From an uncultured Granulosicoccaceae bacterium (GTDB taxonomy: Bacteria; Pseudomonadota; Gammaproteobacteria; Granulosicoccales; Granulosicoccaceae): a DNA stretch of 64,000 nt. Numbering within the stretch: position 1 is the stretch's first letter; the number at the start of each line of letters is the position of its first letter. The DNA is taken from contig CALJAA010000095.1 of assembly GCA_938028465.1 (NCBI GenBank), positions 1 to 64,000 of the forward strand, in the 5' to 3' direction. Of the stretch, positions 20,273 through 30,272 are shown piece after piece. The notes under the pieces are model-generated. The model worked only from the letters and a program-made list of their open reading frames with translations, made no database searches and had not been told where the DNA came from. The position numbers and the translations under genes are program-made.

Positions 20273-21612
20273 ATGTCACTCGTACAATCGCCGCCGGGGT
20301 AGCGCGTTTCATGGCAACGTGAAGGGCCATTTGGCTCTTTGCCAAAATCAACCAAGAAATTTTGATCGATCTCCATCCCGCCTTTGTCGGTATCGCAATT
20401 CACCATCAGCATGCAGCCACCATTGGTGCGAATCTCAGGATAGAATTGGTTATCCCAAGTGCTAAACAATGAGGTGGTGACGTACAGACGTTTACCGTCT
20501 AAGGAAAGCTGAATCATTTGTGGCCCACCGGTGACTTTAACGCCATTGACTTCTGGCGCTTTATCGAGCAAGCCACCCAACCATACTTGGCCCGTTAACA
20601 CCGGGTTATGTGGGTCTTCAATATTGTATTGGCGGATATCACCGTGTAACCAATTGCACAGATATAAAAACTTATCATCCATACTCAGCAAAATAACGGA
20701 GATAACGCCCGGTACAGGGATAGGCCAATCAGGGTGAGGTTCGTTCTCTACATCAATTATTTTTTCCCACTGCCATTCCTCATTGTCGTCTTTCCACCAA
20801 TGAATGATGTTTGCACTTAAGGCTGCTCCGCAAAACCCATGAGTAGAATCAGGATTATGATGAAAGCGAACTTCTAGAGGGATAAGGCCATCCTCACCTA
20901 GGTAAAAAGTTTGCTTGGGTTCTTTTTTTTCGAAATCCCATAGGTGTAAACGCCTGCCGTATTTAAGATGCCCGACTTCTTCTAAGTCGAAGCCTGGCAT
21001 AAACGTATTAGGTGCGGCCCATTCGGATGAAACCATTACGTTGTGGCGTGGCTGATACCAAAAATCATATCCAAACGGGATATCGCCCATTGAGTTTTCC
21101 CAACGGCCGAGAATTTCAAAATCCTTGTTTAAGTGTAGGTAGCCTCCAGGTGCTTCACCATTAGCATCGCCCAACATAGAAATGATGATCTCAGAGCCAA
21201 GGCAGTGAATGGTGTGCGGTGCGCTAAGATTCGTTTTAGCTTTGATCTTGGCACCGTCAATCACTTTAAAAAGCGTGGGGTTGCGCGGATCGGTTGCGCA
21301 GTCAATAACATGAATGTTAGATGAGCGAACACCAGGGACCAACATATATTGACGGCTCATCGTGCTGTCGTCAAAACAAGATGAGCAAGCGTTCCAGCCC
21401 ATGTGATGTAGCTCATCACCAATACCAGGCATTTCACAACGGCTGATAACTTGTGAGTAAGTTGGGCTATCCGGATCGTTGTCGATGGTGGCTAAATAGT
21501 CCGGCTTTTGAATGCCAGTACCCGTATAGATGGCGATGGTGTAAAGCAGTTTTTCACGAGGGGCCTTCATCGCCTCAGCAGGGGAGGAGTAGCCCGGTCC
21601 ACAACATTCCAT
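20263..21612 (-). CDS. Selenium-binding protein (SBP56/SELENBP1 family), probable methanethiol oxidase
   Basis: CCGPGYSSPAEAMKAPRE, DELHHMGWNACSSCFDDSTMSR closely resemble SELENBP1 motifs. Confidence 0.9.
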   Translation of the reverse strand: MECCGPGYSSPAEAMKAPREKLLYTIAIYTGTGIQKPDYLATIDNDPDSPTYSQVISRCEMPGIGDELHHMGWNACSSCFDDSTMSRQYMLVPGVRSSNIHVIDCATDPRNPTLFKVIDGAKIKAKTNLSAPHTIHCLGSEIIISMLGDANGEAPGGYLHLNKDFEILGRWENSMGDIPFGYDFWYQPRHNVMVSSEWAAPNTFMPGFDLEEVGHLKYGRRLHLWDFEKKEPKQTFYLGEDGLIPLEVRFHHNPDSTHGFCGAALSANIIHWWKDDNEEWQWEKIIDVENEPHPDWPIPVPGVISVILLSMDDKFLYLCNWLHGDIRQYNIEDPHNPVLTGQVWLGGLLDKAPEVNGVKVTGGPQMIQLSLDGKRLYVTTSLFSTWDNQFYPEIRTNGGCMLMVNCDTDKGGMEIDQNFLVDFGKEPNGPSRCHETRYPGGDCTSDIWL

Positions 21613-21753
21613 AATGACTTTTCCGATTAGCTAATAACGGTAACGCTACGATACGTATCATGTGGATAAGACAACGGTAATCATTGTGCTTTCCAGCTGC
21701 TGTCAGTATATCGCGTCAGTGATCTCCCAAGCTAGTCGTAATACGCCGCTCTG

Positions 21754-22380
21754 CTATCCCAAAATCACAGGAATCATTGAAACCACTAGCAGGAGCGCCA
21801 TAACATAATTGAAATAGATCGACCGATTTCCCTGTGCCAGAAACCCGCGAAGTGATACGCCGAAAACCGCCCACACGCTCGTACTCGGGATATTGACTAA
21901 GGCACACACAGGGATCATCAGAATCAGGCTGGTTATGTAGTTGTCCGGGTTGGTGTAGGACACCGTTAAAATGGGTGCAACTGCCCATGCTTTGGGGCTA
22001 AGCAACTGAAAAAAAGCGCCTTGAATCAACGTGACTGGTTTTGCAAAATTACCAGAAGGCTCAATGCTTTTAGAGGTGTCATTGCTATGAAGCATAGGCC
22101 CATTTTGTGAAATTTTCCAAGCAAGCTTCAGCACATAGATAGTGCAAACGCATTGCAACACTGTGTAAAGCGCTGGATGTAATTTGAAAACGTGCTCCAT
22201 ACCGAACCCCACTAAAAGTATTAGAGACATAAAGCCTGTGCAGATTCCCAACACCAGCGGGATGGAACGCCTGAACCCGAAAGAGGCACCAGAACTTAAT
22301 AACATAAGATTGCCTGGTCCTGGTGTGATGGATATGACCAATGTAAAACTCATTAGTGCAAGCAATGTATTGGTGTGCAT
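21754..22380 (-). CDS. LysE-family amino-acid exporter
   Basis: ISITPGPGNLMLLSSGASFGFRRSIPLVLGICTG; LSPKAW motif. Confidence 0.9.
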   Translation of the reverse strand: MHTNTLLALMSFTLVISITPGPGNLMLLSSGASFGFRRSIPLVLGICTGFMSLILLVGFGMEHVFKLHPALYTVLQCVCTIYVLKLAWKISQNGPMLHSNDTSKSIEPSGNFAKPVTLIQGAFFQLLSPKAWAVAPILTVSYTNPDNYITSLILMIPVCALVNIPSTSVWAVFGVSLRGFLAQGNRSIYFNYVMALLLVVSMIPVILG

Positions 22381-22425
22381 TAGTCCTCTCCTTCTTATGG
22401 CCGTAAGTTTGATAAATTATGAGTG

Positions 22426-24054
22426 TCAGCGTGGATGAGTCCAGGCTGGTAACAGGGATTGGGGGTCTAGCTCTAATCCTGACTTATAGGCAATACCGGT
22501 GTAAGCCATTTTTAATTGCAACGTACCGTTTTGGAATGCCTTAAAGGTTTGTGTGCATCCGCCCAGATGTTCTCCGGCAACATAAATTTGGGGAATGGTG
22601 GAAGACGAAGTGCATGCAGCCAGCGCTCTCTGAATCTCTTGTGTCGTGCCGTATTGACGGCATTCTCTAGAATCGATATGGACAGTGCGGTAATCAACCT
22701 CCAATGCCTGAAACAGTTTTACTGCCGACCAACAAAACTCGCACCATTCCAGTGAAAATATGACGATGGGAGCTAGCGCATCTTCAACAATTCCCTCAAT
22801 CAGTTTGCGTTCATCTTCTGTGCAAATTAGCTCTGGCTTCTTATCCTCGACCGTTGGTTGGTCCTTTGCTGTTGAAGAGGCTGCTCGACTAAACTGATAA
22901 CCTTCGGTGGTTGCAGAAATGGCGGCTTCTTCAGCTGACATATCAGCTTCAATGTTGTCAAAAAGTGGTGTACTTAAATAGCGCTCGCCGGTATCCGGCA
23001 GCATGCATAAAATATTTGATCCCGACGCGGCGCTTTGTGCGATATGCAGCGCTGCTGCGAATGTCGCACCACCTGAAATCCCGCAGAAGATGCCTTCTTG
23101 ACACGCCAGCTGTCGCGCCAACTTCAAAGACTCCGTGCCTGATACTGGGACGATGTTGTGTATAAGCTCGTCTGTTACTACATCCTGAGTCAGTTTTGAC
23201 AGAAAGTCGGGTGCCCATCCCTGAACCGGATGCGGTTTAAACGCAGTATGACTGCCAATGGCATCTCCATTGGCGTCAAAGGATTGCGCGATGCCACTGG
23301 CCAACACGGGTGAGTTTTCAGGCTCCGCTGCAATGATTTTGGTTGCTGGTGATTCATCACGTAACACGCGAGCCACGCCTTTTAGTGTTCCACCGGTGCC
23401 ATAGCCGCTGACAAAGTAATCTAGAATGCCAGCGGGGAAGTCCCGCAAAATCTCTTTGGCAGTGGTGTTGGTGTGTATATCTGCATTAGCGTCATTAACG
23501 AACTGTCGACACAGAAACCAACCGTGCAATTTGGCTAAATCCGCAGCCTTTGCCAACATACCGCTGCCCATTCTGGTTGAAGGAGTGAGTATGACCTTGG
23601 CGCCCAAGTATCGCATCAGGCGTCGCCGCTCGATACTGAAATTTTCTGCCATGACTACGACTAAGGGGTAACCCTTTTGTGCGCAGACCATTGCTAGTGC
23701 TATTCCGGTATTTCCGCTGGTGGCCTCGATAACCGTTTGCCCTGGTTTTAATGAACCGTCCTTCTCTGCGGCTTCGATCATGCCTAGAGCCGCGCGATCT
23801 TTAACCGACCCCAAGGGATTAAACGCCTCGACCTTCACGAACAGATTGATACCTTCGGGCGCGAGTTTGTTGATTCGCACCACCGGTGTATTTCCAATAG
23901 TCGTAAGAATGTTGTCATGAGCGTTAGGCAGTGGAGCCAGCTTTTCTACGGGAGAACTATCCGCATGCATCGGCTTTTGGTTCTTCATAACGTTAGCGAC
24001 AACCGCCGATAAGGGGTAACTCAATTTCACTGTATTGCTGTTCATGTGCTGCAA
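22426..24054 (-). CDS. Cysteine synthase-glutaredoxin fusion protein (copy 1)
   Basis: NPLGSVKDRAALGMIEAAE, EATSGNTGIALAMVCAQKGY, SGYGTGGTLKGVARVL; C-terminal thioredoxin-fold FSLEWCEFCWSAVKLF..IPQIYVAGEHLGGC. Confidence 0.9.
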   Translation of the reverse strand: MQHMNSNTVKLSYPLSAVVANVMKNQKPMHADSSPVEKLAPLPNAHDNILTTIGNTPVVRINKLAPEGINLFVKVEAFNPLGSVKDRAALGMIEAAEKDGSLKPGQTVIEATSGNTGIALAMVCAQKGYPLVVVMAENFSIERRRLMRYLGAKVILTPSTRMGSGMLAKAADLAKLHGWFLCRQFVNDANADIHTNTTAKEILRDFPAGILDYFVSGYGTGGTLKGVARVLRDESPATKIIAAEPENSPVLASGIAQSFDANGDAIGSHTAFKPHPVQGWAPDFLSKLTQDVVTDELIHNIVPVSGTESLKLARQLACQEGIFCGISGGATFAAALHIAQSAASGSNILCMLPDTGERYLSTPLFDNIEADMSAEEAAISATTEGYQFSRAASSTAKDQPTVEDKKPELICTEDERKLIEGIVEDALAPIVIFSLEWCEFCWSAVKLFQALEVDYRTVHIDSRECRQYGTTQEIQRALAACTSSSTIPQIYVAGEHLGGCTQTFKAFQNGTLQLKMAYTGIAYKSGLELDPQSLLPAWTHPR

Positions 24055-24120
24055 CCTTGTTGTGTGTCAACCGAAGGGTTAAGACCTGTTTGCATTAACG
24101 GGTACTGATGTTTGACTAAC

Positions 24121-24182
24121 AGTATCGGTCGTCCAGGTTTCAATTGAATGACTTGCCTGCCTGGATCTTGTTTCAATTGTTA
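24121..24182 (-). promoter_or_regulatory. Conserved island promoter P0 (copy 1 cysteine synthase and lysE)
   Basis: Minus strand TAACAATTGAAACAA (24182-24168), TGAAAC (24142-24137), GATACT (24126-24121). Confidence 0.75.
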
Positions 24183-24197
24183 CCAGCTGCATGGCCA

Positions 24198-24259
24198 TAA
24201 CAATTGAAACAAAAGAGTGCTCTGCCTGTAGTCGCAGTGAAACGCTTGCGGCCGACACT
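24198..24259 (+). promoter_or_regulatory. Conserved island promoter P1 (alpha/beta hydrolase)
   Basis: TAACAATTGAAACAA 24198-24212, TGAAAC 24238-24243, GACACT 24254-24259. Confidence 0.7.
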
Positions 24260-24328
24260 AGCGTTGTCCAAAACATAAACGGATGTTCGCTGTGTTGTTG
24301 AAACTAGCTGACATCGCAGGAGAGAGAG

Positions 24329-25216
24329 ATGAACAATCACATACCGCCAATAGTCGATTTCGACAGCAGCCACCACATCGCGGAGACAGGGGAGCTAGTT
24401 ATTGCCTTACATTGCTCGGGCGGTAATGCCAGGCAGTGGCGTGGCCTAGCTGAAGAATTGGGTACGAAGGTAGAGCTACAAACCCCTGAGCACTACGGAA
24501 CTTCACCAAACAAAAACTGGCCGACTGACAAAATGCTCACCTTGGCTGATGAAGCTGTGCACAGTCTGCAGCTCATCGATAACACTGATAAGAACGTGCA
24601 TCTGGTTGGTCACTCTTATGGCGGTGCGCTCGCTTTGCATATTGCCATGGCCAGGCCCGATAGGATTTCCAGCATCTCACTTTACGAGCCTTGTGCATTT
24701 CACCTTTTGCGCAGTCTAGGGGTAATGGCTGCCACAGCACTATCTGAGATCAACAGGTTCGCAGCAAAAATTTACCAACGGGTAGGAGAGGGAGATAATG
24801 CTGGGGCAATGCAAGGCTTTGTCGATTATTGGAATGGTGAAGGTGCCTTTTGGGCAATGAAACCTGCGCACCGAGACCATTTACTGCCTTGGGCACCCAA
24901 TGCCGTCAATGCGTTTGACGCTTTGTTTGCTGAGAATACTCCACAGTCTGAATACCAGGATCTTAATGTGCCGGTGCAGTTAGTTGTTGGTGGCAGTTCT
25001 CCCGATCCTGTTCGTGTCGTGTCGTCTGCTCTTGCACAGTTGCTGCCGGATTGCCGGATAAATGAATTGCCAGGTGTCGGGCATATGGGGCCATTGACTC
25101 ATGCCGGCGCGGTGAACCGGATCATAAAGACTCATATTGAGTCGAATTCAAGCCATGCAAACTCACACGTAAAAAGGGTAGGTGTGTCGGTTGACACGGT
25201 TGCTGTGGCTGCTTGA
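24329..25216 (+). CDS. Alpha/beta hydrolase
   Basis: ALHCSGGNARQWRGLAEELG; HLVGHSYGGALALHIA nucleophile elbow; PGVGHMGPLTH. Confidence 0.88.
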   Translation: MNNHIPPIVDFDSSHHIAETGELVIALHCSGGNARQWRGLAEELGTKVELQTPEHYGTSPNKNWPTDKMLTLADEAVHSLQLIDNTDKNVHLVGHSYGGALALHIAMARPDRISSISLYEPCAFHLLRSLGVMAATALSEINRFAAKIYQRVGEGDNAGAMQGFVDYWNGEGAFWAMKPAHRDHLLPWAPNAVNAFDALFAENTPQSEYQDLNVPVQLVVGGSSPDPVRVVSSALAQLLPDCRINELPGVGHMGPLTHAGAVNRIIKTHIESNSSHANSHVKRVGVSVDTVAVAA

Positions 25217-25251
25217 TTTGGAAGGTTGTTTTTTAATCGTTTATTGAGTTG

Positions 25252-25313
25252 TAACAACTGAAACAAAAAAACAATCACATGGCAATCGAATAGTAACAAG
25301 CCGAACCGATACT
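25252..25313 (+). promoter_or_regulatory. Conserved island promoter P2 (osmC-FMO)
   Basis: TAACAACTGAAACAA 25252-25266, AGTAAC 25292-25297, GATACT 25308-25313. Confidence 0.7.
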
Positions 25314-25414
25314 AGTAATCAAACATAGAGACAAAATGTTTTAAACGGTAACAGCTAATCAAACTGATGCCTTTTATTTTAGTAGCAACATCAATTTAAA
25401 CCTAAGGAAAAAAT

Positions 25415-25984
25415 ATGAATAACGTAGCCATCAATCCAAACACTATCGATAACGGCGTTAATGTCGAAGCACTTTTAGGTGCACGTGAAGCGTTAACGGC
25501 TGCACCTGCTGCGGCACGCTTTCAGTGGAGAGCTGCCTGTGAATGGGTTCGCGGAACACACAGTCGAACCAGCATCCAGAGTTTCTCTGGGCTAGGCGAA
25601 GAGCAGTCACACAAAACCAGTACATCGTTCGATACCGATCATCCAGAAATATTTGCATCTGAGGATGCAGGGCCTACTCCGGTAGAGTACGTACTTGTCG
25701 GCTTGGCGGGTTGCCTCACTGCAGGTGTTGCGGCTGTTGCCCAAAACCGAGGAGTGCAGTTGCACTCAGTTCGCGCCGTTTTATCCGGTGATATGGATAT
25801 CCAGGGAATCTTAGGTATCGACCCCGACGTCAGAAACGGTTTCGACAACATCGTTGTTAAGTTCGATATTGATGCTGATGCATCACGGGCTGATATTGAA
25901 GCAATTGTGGCTCAGTCGCAGAAGCGCTCTGCCGTATTTGATGCGATCGCTAATCCTACTGATATTTCGGTAGTCGTTGCGTGA
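25415..25984 (+). CDS. OsmC family protein
   Basis: TPVEYVLVGLAGCLTAGVAAVAQNRGVQLHSVRAVLSGDMDIQGILGID. Confidence 0.87.
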   Translation: MNNVAINPNTIDNGVNVEALLGAREALTAAPAAARFQWRAACEWVRGTHSRTSIQSFSGLGEEQSHKTSTSFDTDHPEIFASEDAGPTPVEYVLVGLAGCLTAGVAAVAQNRGVQLHSVRAVLSGDMDIQGILGIDPDVRNGFDNIVVKFDIDADASRADIEAIVAQSQKRSAVFDAIANPTDISVVVA

Positions 25985-27372
25985 AGCAATCCTCTTCGAT
26001 ATCGATGGGCAGTGATGCCGGCACCGTTACAACAGTAGTTATCGGTGCCGGCCATGCTGGCCTAGCAATCAGCCAGCGCTTGAGCGGTCAATCAATTGAT
26101 CACGTGGTACTTGAGCGCGGCGAGATTGCCAATTCGTGGCACACCGAACGTTGGGATTCCCTGCGATTGCTCACGCCTAATTGGCAGAATGCCTTGCCGG
26201 GATACCGCTACGAGGGGGGTGATCCGGATGGATACTCAACGATGCCGGAGATAAGCAAGTTTATCAACGGCTACGCGAAGAGTTTTGCTGCACCCGTTAG
26301 GCCCAATACGTTGGTGACCTCCGTAAAAAAAACAGGGGATGGATACTTAGTGCAGACAAGTGCTGGGATTTGGAAATGCCGAAGCGTTGTTCTTGCCAGT
26401 GGTGCTTGCAATAAACCTGCAATACCAAAAATAGCAGATGCCTTGCCCGCATCGATTCGGTCACTTGCACCAATGCATTACCGTAACCCGGCGCAACTGG
26501 ATACGGGCGGTGTTTTAATTGTAGGTGCCTCAGCTACAGGGTTACAACTGGCACAAGAGATACAGCGATCTGGTCGGCAAGTTACATTAGCCGTGGGAGA
26601 GCACGTGCGGATGCCAAGAACTTATCGAGGGCGCGATATTCAATGGTGGATGGATGCGGCTGGTATTTTGGATCGTAAGATTGTTGATGAAGATGATGTA
26701 TTACGAGCTCGACGTGTGCCGTCACCACAATTAATCGGCACACCTGATCGGGAATCACTGGATTTAAATGTGCTGACTGGCGAAGGCGTGTCAATAGTAG
26801 GTCGATTGGCCGCTATCAGAGAAGAGACCGCACTTTTTTCGGGATCGTTGCGAAACTGCTGTGCAATGGCCGATCTAAAACTGAATCGCTTGCTTTCAGA
26901 GTTTGATGAATTTGCATCGACTACACCAGGGATTGATAATATTGAGTTACCCGAACGATTGATGCCTACACAGGTTGCACAGCGGACGCAGCTAAAACTT
27001 AATCTATCACAACAAAACGTTCGCACAGTTATATGGGCAACAGGCTATCGACCGGATTACACTTGGTTGGATGTGCCAGTGTTAGATCAAAAGGGAAAGC
27101 TCTGTCACGACGGCGGCGTTGTCGGCAAAGCGGGGGTCGAATCTGATGGCTTGTACGCAATGGGGCTGACCTACATGCGTCGGCGTAAATCAAGTTTTAT
27201 CTATGGCGCTACGCAAGATGCTATGGATATAACTGAACATCTGTATAACTTTCTGGATAGAGATGCGTGGCAGCGTCGTAATAAATCGTTGGTTAGCAAT
27301 TCAATCCGCCGGATCGAAAATATACCCCAGTCCACGCACAGTGCGAATTATCGCAGGTTTGGCGGGATTTAA
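25981..27372 (+). CDS. Flavin-containing monooxygenase (CzcO-like FAD/NAD(P)-binding)
   Basis: VVIGAGHAGLAISQRL; LIVGASATGLQLAQEI; VIWATGYRPDYTWLDVP; GTG start overlapping osmC stop. Confidence 0.88.
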   Translation: MKQSSSISMGSDAGTVTTVVIGAGHAGLAISQRLSGQSIDHVVLERGEIANSWHTERWDSLRLLTPNWQNALPGYRYEGGDPDGYSTMPEISKFINGYAKSFAAPVRPNTLVTSVKKTGDGYLVQTSAGIWKCRSVVLASGACNKPAIPKIADALPASIRSLAPMHYRNPAQLDTGGVLIVGASATGLQLAQEIQRSGRQVTLAVGEHVRMPRTYRGRDIQWWMDAAGILDRKIVDEDDVLRARRVPSPQLIGTPDRESLDLNVLTGEGVSIVGRLAAIREETALFSGSLRNCCAMADLKLNRLLSEFDEFASTTPGIDNIELPERLMPTQVAQRTQLKLNLSQQNVRTVIWATGYRPDYTWLDVPVLDQKGKLCHDGGVVGKAGVESDGLYAMGLTYMRRRKSSFIYGATQDAMDITEHLYNFLDRDAWQRRNKSLVSNSIRRIENIPQSTHSANYRRFGGI

Positions 27373-28023
27373 TTCCAGCTTGCGTCTAAGCCTGAGAATT
27401 CTGATATCGATGCTGCGATCAAACGGATCCCATTCTCGATCACTGGCCATCTCCATTAGTTGATCACGATTCAGCACGCGGCCTTTGCACTTAACAAATA
27501 GTTTTAATAGAGTGAACTCCATCGCCGTGAGGGTAATTTCTTTGCCGTCTCTGCCGGTTAGTTGAGCGCTGGATAGATCCAGCTCCAATCCTGAGAAGCT
27601 GATGCTTGCACTGTTGTCGATCTCTTTTGCGTCGATGACTGGCTCGCTCTTATTGGTTCTACGCAAAACAGATTTAACGCGAGCTTCTAGTTCTCTAAGG
27701 TCAACGGGTTTGCCTAGATAATCATCTGCACCCATTTCCAAACCAATAACCTTATCGATTGGCTCATCAGCAGCAGTTAGCATGATCACCGCAATTTCAC
27801 GTTCGATGCAGACCCTTCTTAGAATGCTCAGGCCGTCCTCGCCGGGCATATTGATATCGAGCAGGATCAGATTGATATCCTCATACTCCTGCAGAGCTCT
27901 ATCTAGTGATTCAGCATTTTCAGCTAAGGTGATTTTAAATTCGCGTTTGGTTAGGTACTTACCAACCATTTCGCGAACGTCAATTTCATCGTCGCAAATC
28001 AATATATGTGCTTGCTGCTTCAT
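27301..28023 (-). CDS. OmpR-family response regulator
   Basis: Receiver LILLDINMPGEDG; C-terminal winged helix (FDRSIDIRILRLRRKLE). Confidence 0.92.
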   Translation of the reverse strand: MKQQAHILICDDEIDVREMVGKYLTKREFKITLAENAESLDRALQEYEDINLILLDINMPGEDGLSILRRVCIEREIAVIMLTAADEPIDKVIGLEMGADDYLGKPVDLRELEARVKSVLRRTNKSEPVIDAKEIDNSASISFSGLELDLSSAQLTGRDGKEITLTAMEFTLLKLFVKCKGRVLNRDQLMEMASDREWDPFDRSIDIRILRLRRKLELNPAKPAIIRTVRGLGYIFDPAD

Positions 28024-30272
28024 GATTTTATTTCCTCGATGACGATAGGGTCTGTAGCGCTTCGTAGAGATTGTATAAGCGATTTTAATTCGCTTGGGGA
28101 CACCGGCTTCTCGATTATTTGATTACGTGCTGCTTTGCGAATGTTTTTCGCATCGTTGCTGATTGCATCGCCTGTGACGAAAATAAATCGATCTGTAAGC
28201 GATGGCCATCGTTCTTCAATTTCACGTAACATGCCCATGCCGCCAATCCCGGGCATTCTTAAATCACACAAAATAACGTGGTAGGCGCTGTCGTTTTGTA
28301 ATAACGCCAAACCGGTTTCCGCATTGATGGCTGTTGTTACCTCAACCCCCATACTCGCTAATAATTTCTGCATCACATCCGACACGTCGGGTTCGTCTTC
28401 CACCAACAGCGCTCTAATTACTCCATTCGTTGCAAGATTGGGGGTATTGAGTTTTTGGTCATTTTCGTTTGATGATATTGGCAAACTGACTTCAAACGTT
28501 GCGCCGCCCAGTTCACTATCGGATACGGTGAGGTTCCCCCCATGCGAACTGATAATTCTATGGCTAAGCGCTAGCCCAACGCCTGTGCCTTCTCCCACTG
28601 CCTTGGTGGTATAGAATGGCTCGAATATTCTTAGCCGATGGTCACTATCGATACCCGGGCCATTGTCTGATACCCGGGCGATAATTCTGTTGGTTGATTT
28701 ATCAAATACCGTTGAAATTTGGATAACCGGTGCATCGGCATTGCCAGCTAGTGCTTGTTCTGCATTAATCATCAAGTTGATAAATACTTGTGTTACCTGA
28801 TCCTCATCAACTAATACCAACGGCAGCTTGTCATCCAATTGCAATCGGGTTTCAATACCGCTCTTGCCGATATTGTATGATGCGATCTCAAGCGCCATCT
28901 CGATGACATCATTTAACTTGCTCTGTTCAAGTTGTGTTGGTTTTTGTCGGGCCATTGCCAAAAAGGTTTTAACAATTTTTGCACACCGCTCAGCTGAGCG
29001 ACTTATTTTGTCTATTCCGTCAAGCGCATCGGCATCGCTTACTTCGTCCTTAAGCATCATCGCGTGCCCAAGAACAACTGACAATGGATTGTTGAGCTCA
29101 TGAGCAACACCTGCCAAGAGTTGACCCAATGCGCTCAGTTTTTCATTTTGAAAGGCTGTTTCTCTGCGGCGTGTTAGTTCTTGTTCGGTGGCGCGTTGTT
29201 CGGTCACATCCCGCCACGCTATGACGAAGCCGCCGTCGCTGGTTGCCCGCCTAGAGACTGAAAAAGCTCGTTGATCTTGTAGCTCAAATTCGTATTTGGC
29301 AGTGACGGGCTCATCTTGTTGTCGTGGCCAACCCACGGCCAACGGTTCATGATTTTCAGCGCTAGCGTGTTCTACGAGTACGGTATTTTTAACGCCCGGA
29401 TCCAGATAGCTAGAAATAGGTTTATTTACATCGAGATAATGTTGGTTGGCCATTAATAGCCGATGATCAGCATCGAATAAAACGAAGCCTTGGTCCAGCG
29501 CTTCGATGGCGTCAAGCAGGCGTTGATTGGTTTGTACGATTTCATTACGTTGATTATGCAATTGAGTCATGTCCTCTATTGACATAACCACTGCGGGTTG
29601 GTCTTGATAATTGATCATGCGTACCGATGTGCGGGTAGGAAAGGGGTGACCCGCTGTATGAAGCATCGTACTATCCTGATCATCTAAGCGAGAAGTCGAT
29701 AGCACATCTGCGAGCATGTCGGCGTAGCTGACTGGATCCACAAATACGGCTCGAATATTTTGTACTGGTCCGAAGGTTTCTAACCAAGCCGGGGTGCGAT
29801 AAAGAATCGTTCCGTCCGATAAACTACACAATACGATTCTTGAGGCGCAGGCATCTAGAATATTGCGCAATAAATCATCGGCATGTTCAATAATCTCAAC
29901 GGCTTCGTGCTGTTCAGTCACATCCACATGGGTAAGTACAAAGCCGCCTTCATCTACCCAACGAATACCCATACGAAACCATCGATTGTCTAAGTTACAA
30001 GCATCAAGGGTTAAGGGTGAATTGATGCCGCTGGCTAGGTGGTCATCTAATTGAGCTAATTGTGAAGCGCCGTGCTTACGGCTGGCTTCAACCAAAAATA
30101 CTGACCACGACAAACCGGGGTGTAGAAAGTTAGTTAAATCCGGGTACAGCCGCCTGAACGCTGTGTTGCAATACACCAGCTCATCGGATTCACTAAATAG
30201 TGCAAACCCCTCTGATAATGCTTCTACGCCAGCCTGCATCTGGCGTAAATTTATTTCGGTTTGTTGTGGCAT
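28020..30272 (-). CDS. Soluble multi-PAS hybrid histidine kinase with C-terminal receiver
   Basis: PAS-like repeats (LSEGFALFSESDELVYCNTAFRRLYP; LDQGFVLFDADHRLLMAN), LAGVAHELNNPLSVVLG, GVGLALSHRI, receiver VILCDLRMPGIGG; no TM segments. Confidence 0.9.
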   Translation of the reverse strand: MPQQTEINLRQMQAGVEALSEGFALFSESDELVYCNTAFRRLYPDLTNFLHPGLSWSVFLVEASRKHGASQLAQLDDHLASGINSPLTLDACNLDNRWFRMGIRWVDEGGFVLTHVDVTEQHEAVEIIEHADDLLRNILDACASRIVLCSLSDGTILYRTPAWLETFGPVQNIRAVFVDPVSYADMLADVLSTSRLDDQDSTMLHTAGHPFPTRTSVRMINYQDQPAVVMSIEDMTQLHNQRNEIVQTNQRLLDAIEALDQGFVLFDADHRLLMANQHYLDVNKPISSYLDPGVKNTVLVEHASAENHEPLAVGWPRQQDEPVTAKYEFELQDQRAFSVSRRATSDGGFVIAWRDVTEQRATEQELTRRRETAFQNEKLSALGQLLAGVAHELNNPLSVVLGHAMMLKDEVSDADALDGIDKISRSAERCAKIVKTFLAMARQKPTQLEQSKLNDVIEMALEIASYNIGKSGIETRLQLDDKLPLVLVDEDQVTQVFINLMINAEQALAGNADAPVIQISTVFDKSTNRIIARVSDNGPGIDSDHRLRIFEPFYTTKAVGEGTGVGLALSHRIISSHGGNLTVSDSELGGATFEVSLPISSNENDQKLNTPNLATNGVIRALLVEDEPDVSDVMQKLLASMGVEVTTAINAETGLALLQNDSAYHVILCDLRMPGIGGMGMLREIEERWPSLTDRFIFVTGDAISNDAKNIRKAARNQIIEKPVSPSELKSLIQSLRSATDPIVIEEIKS

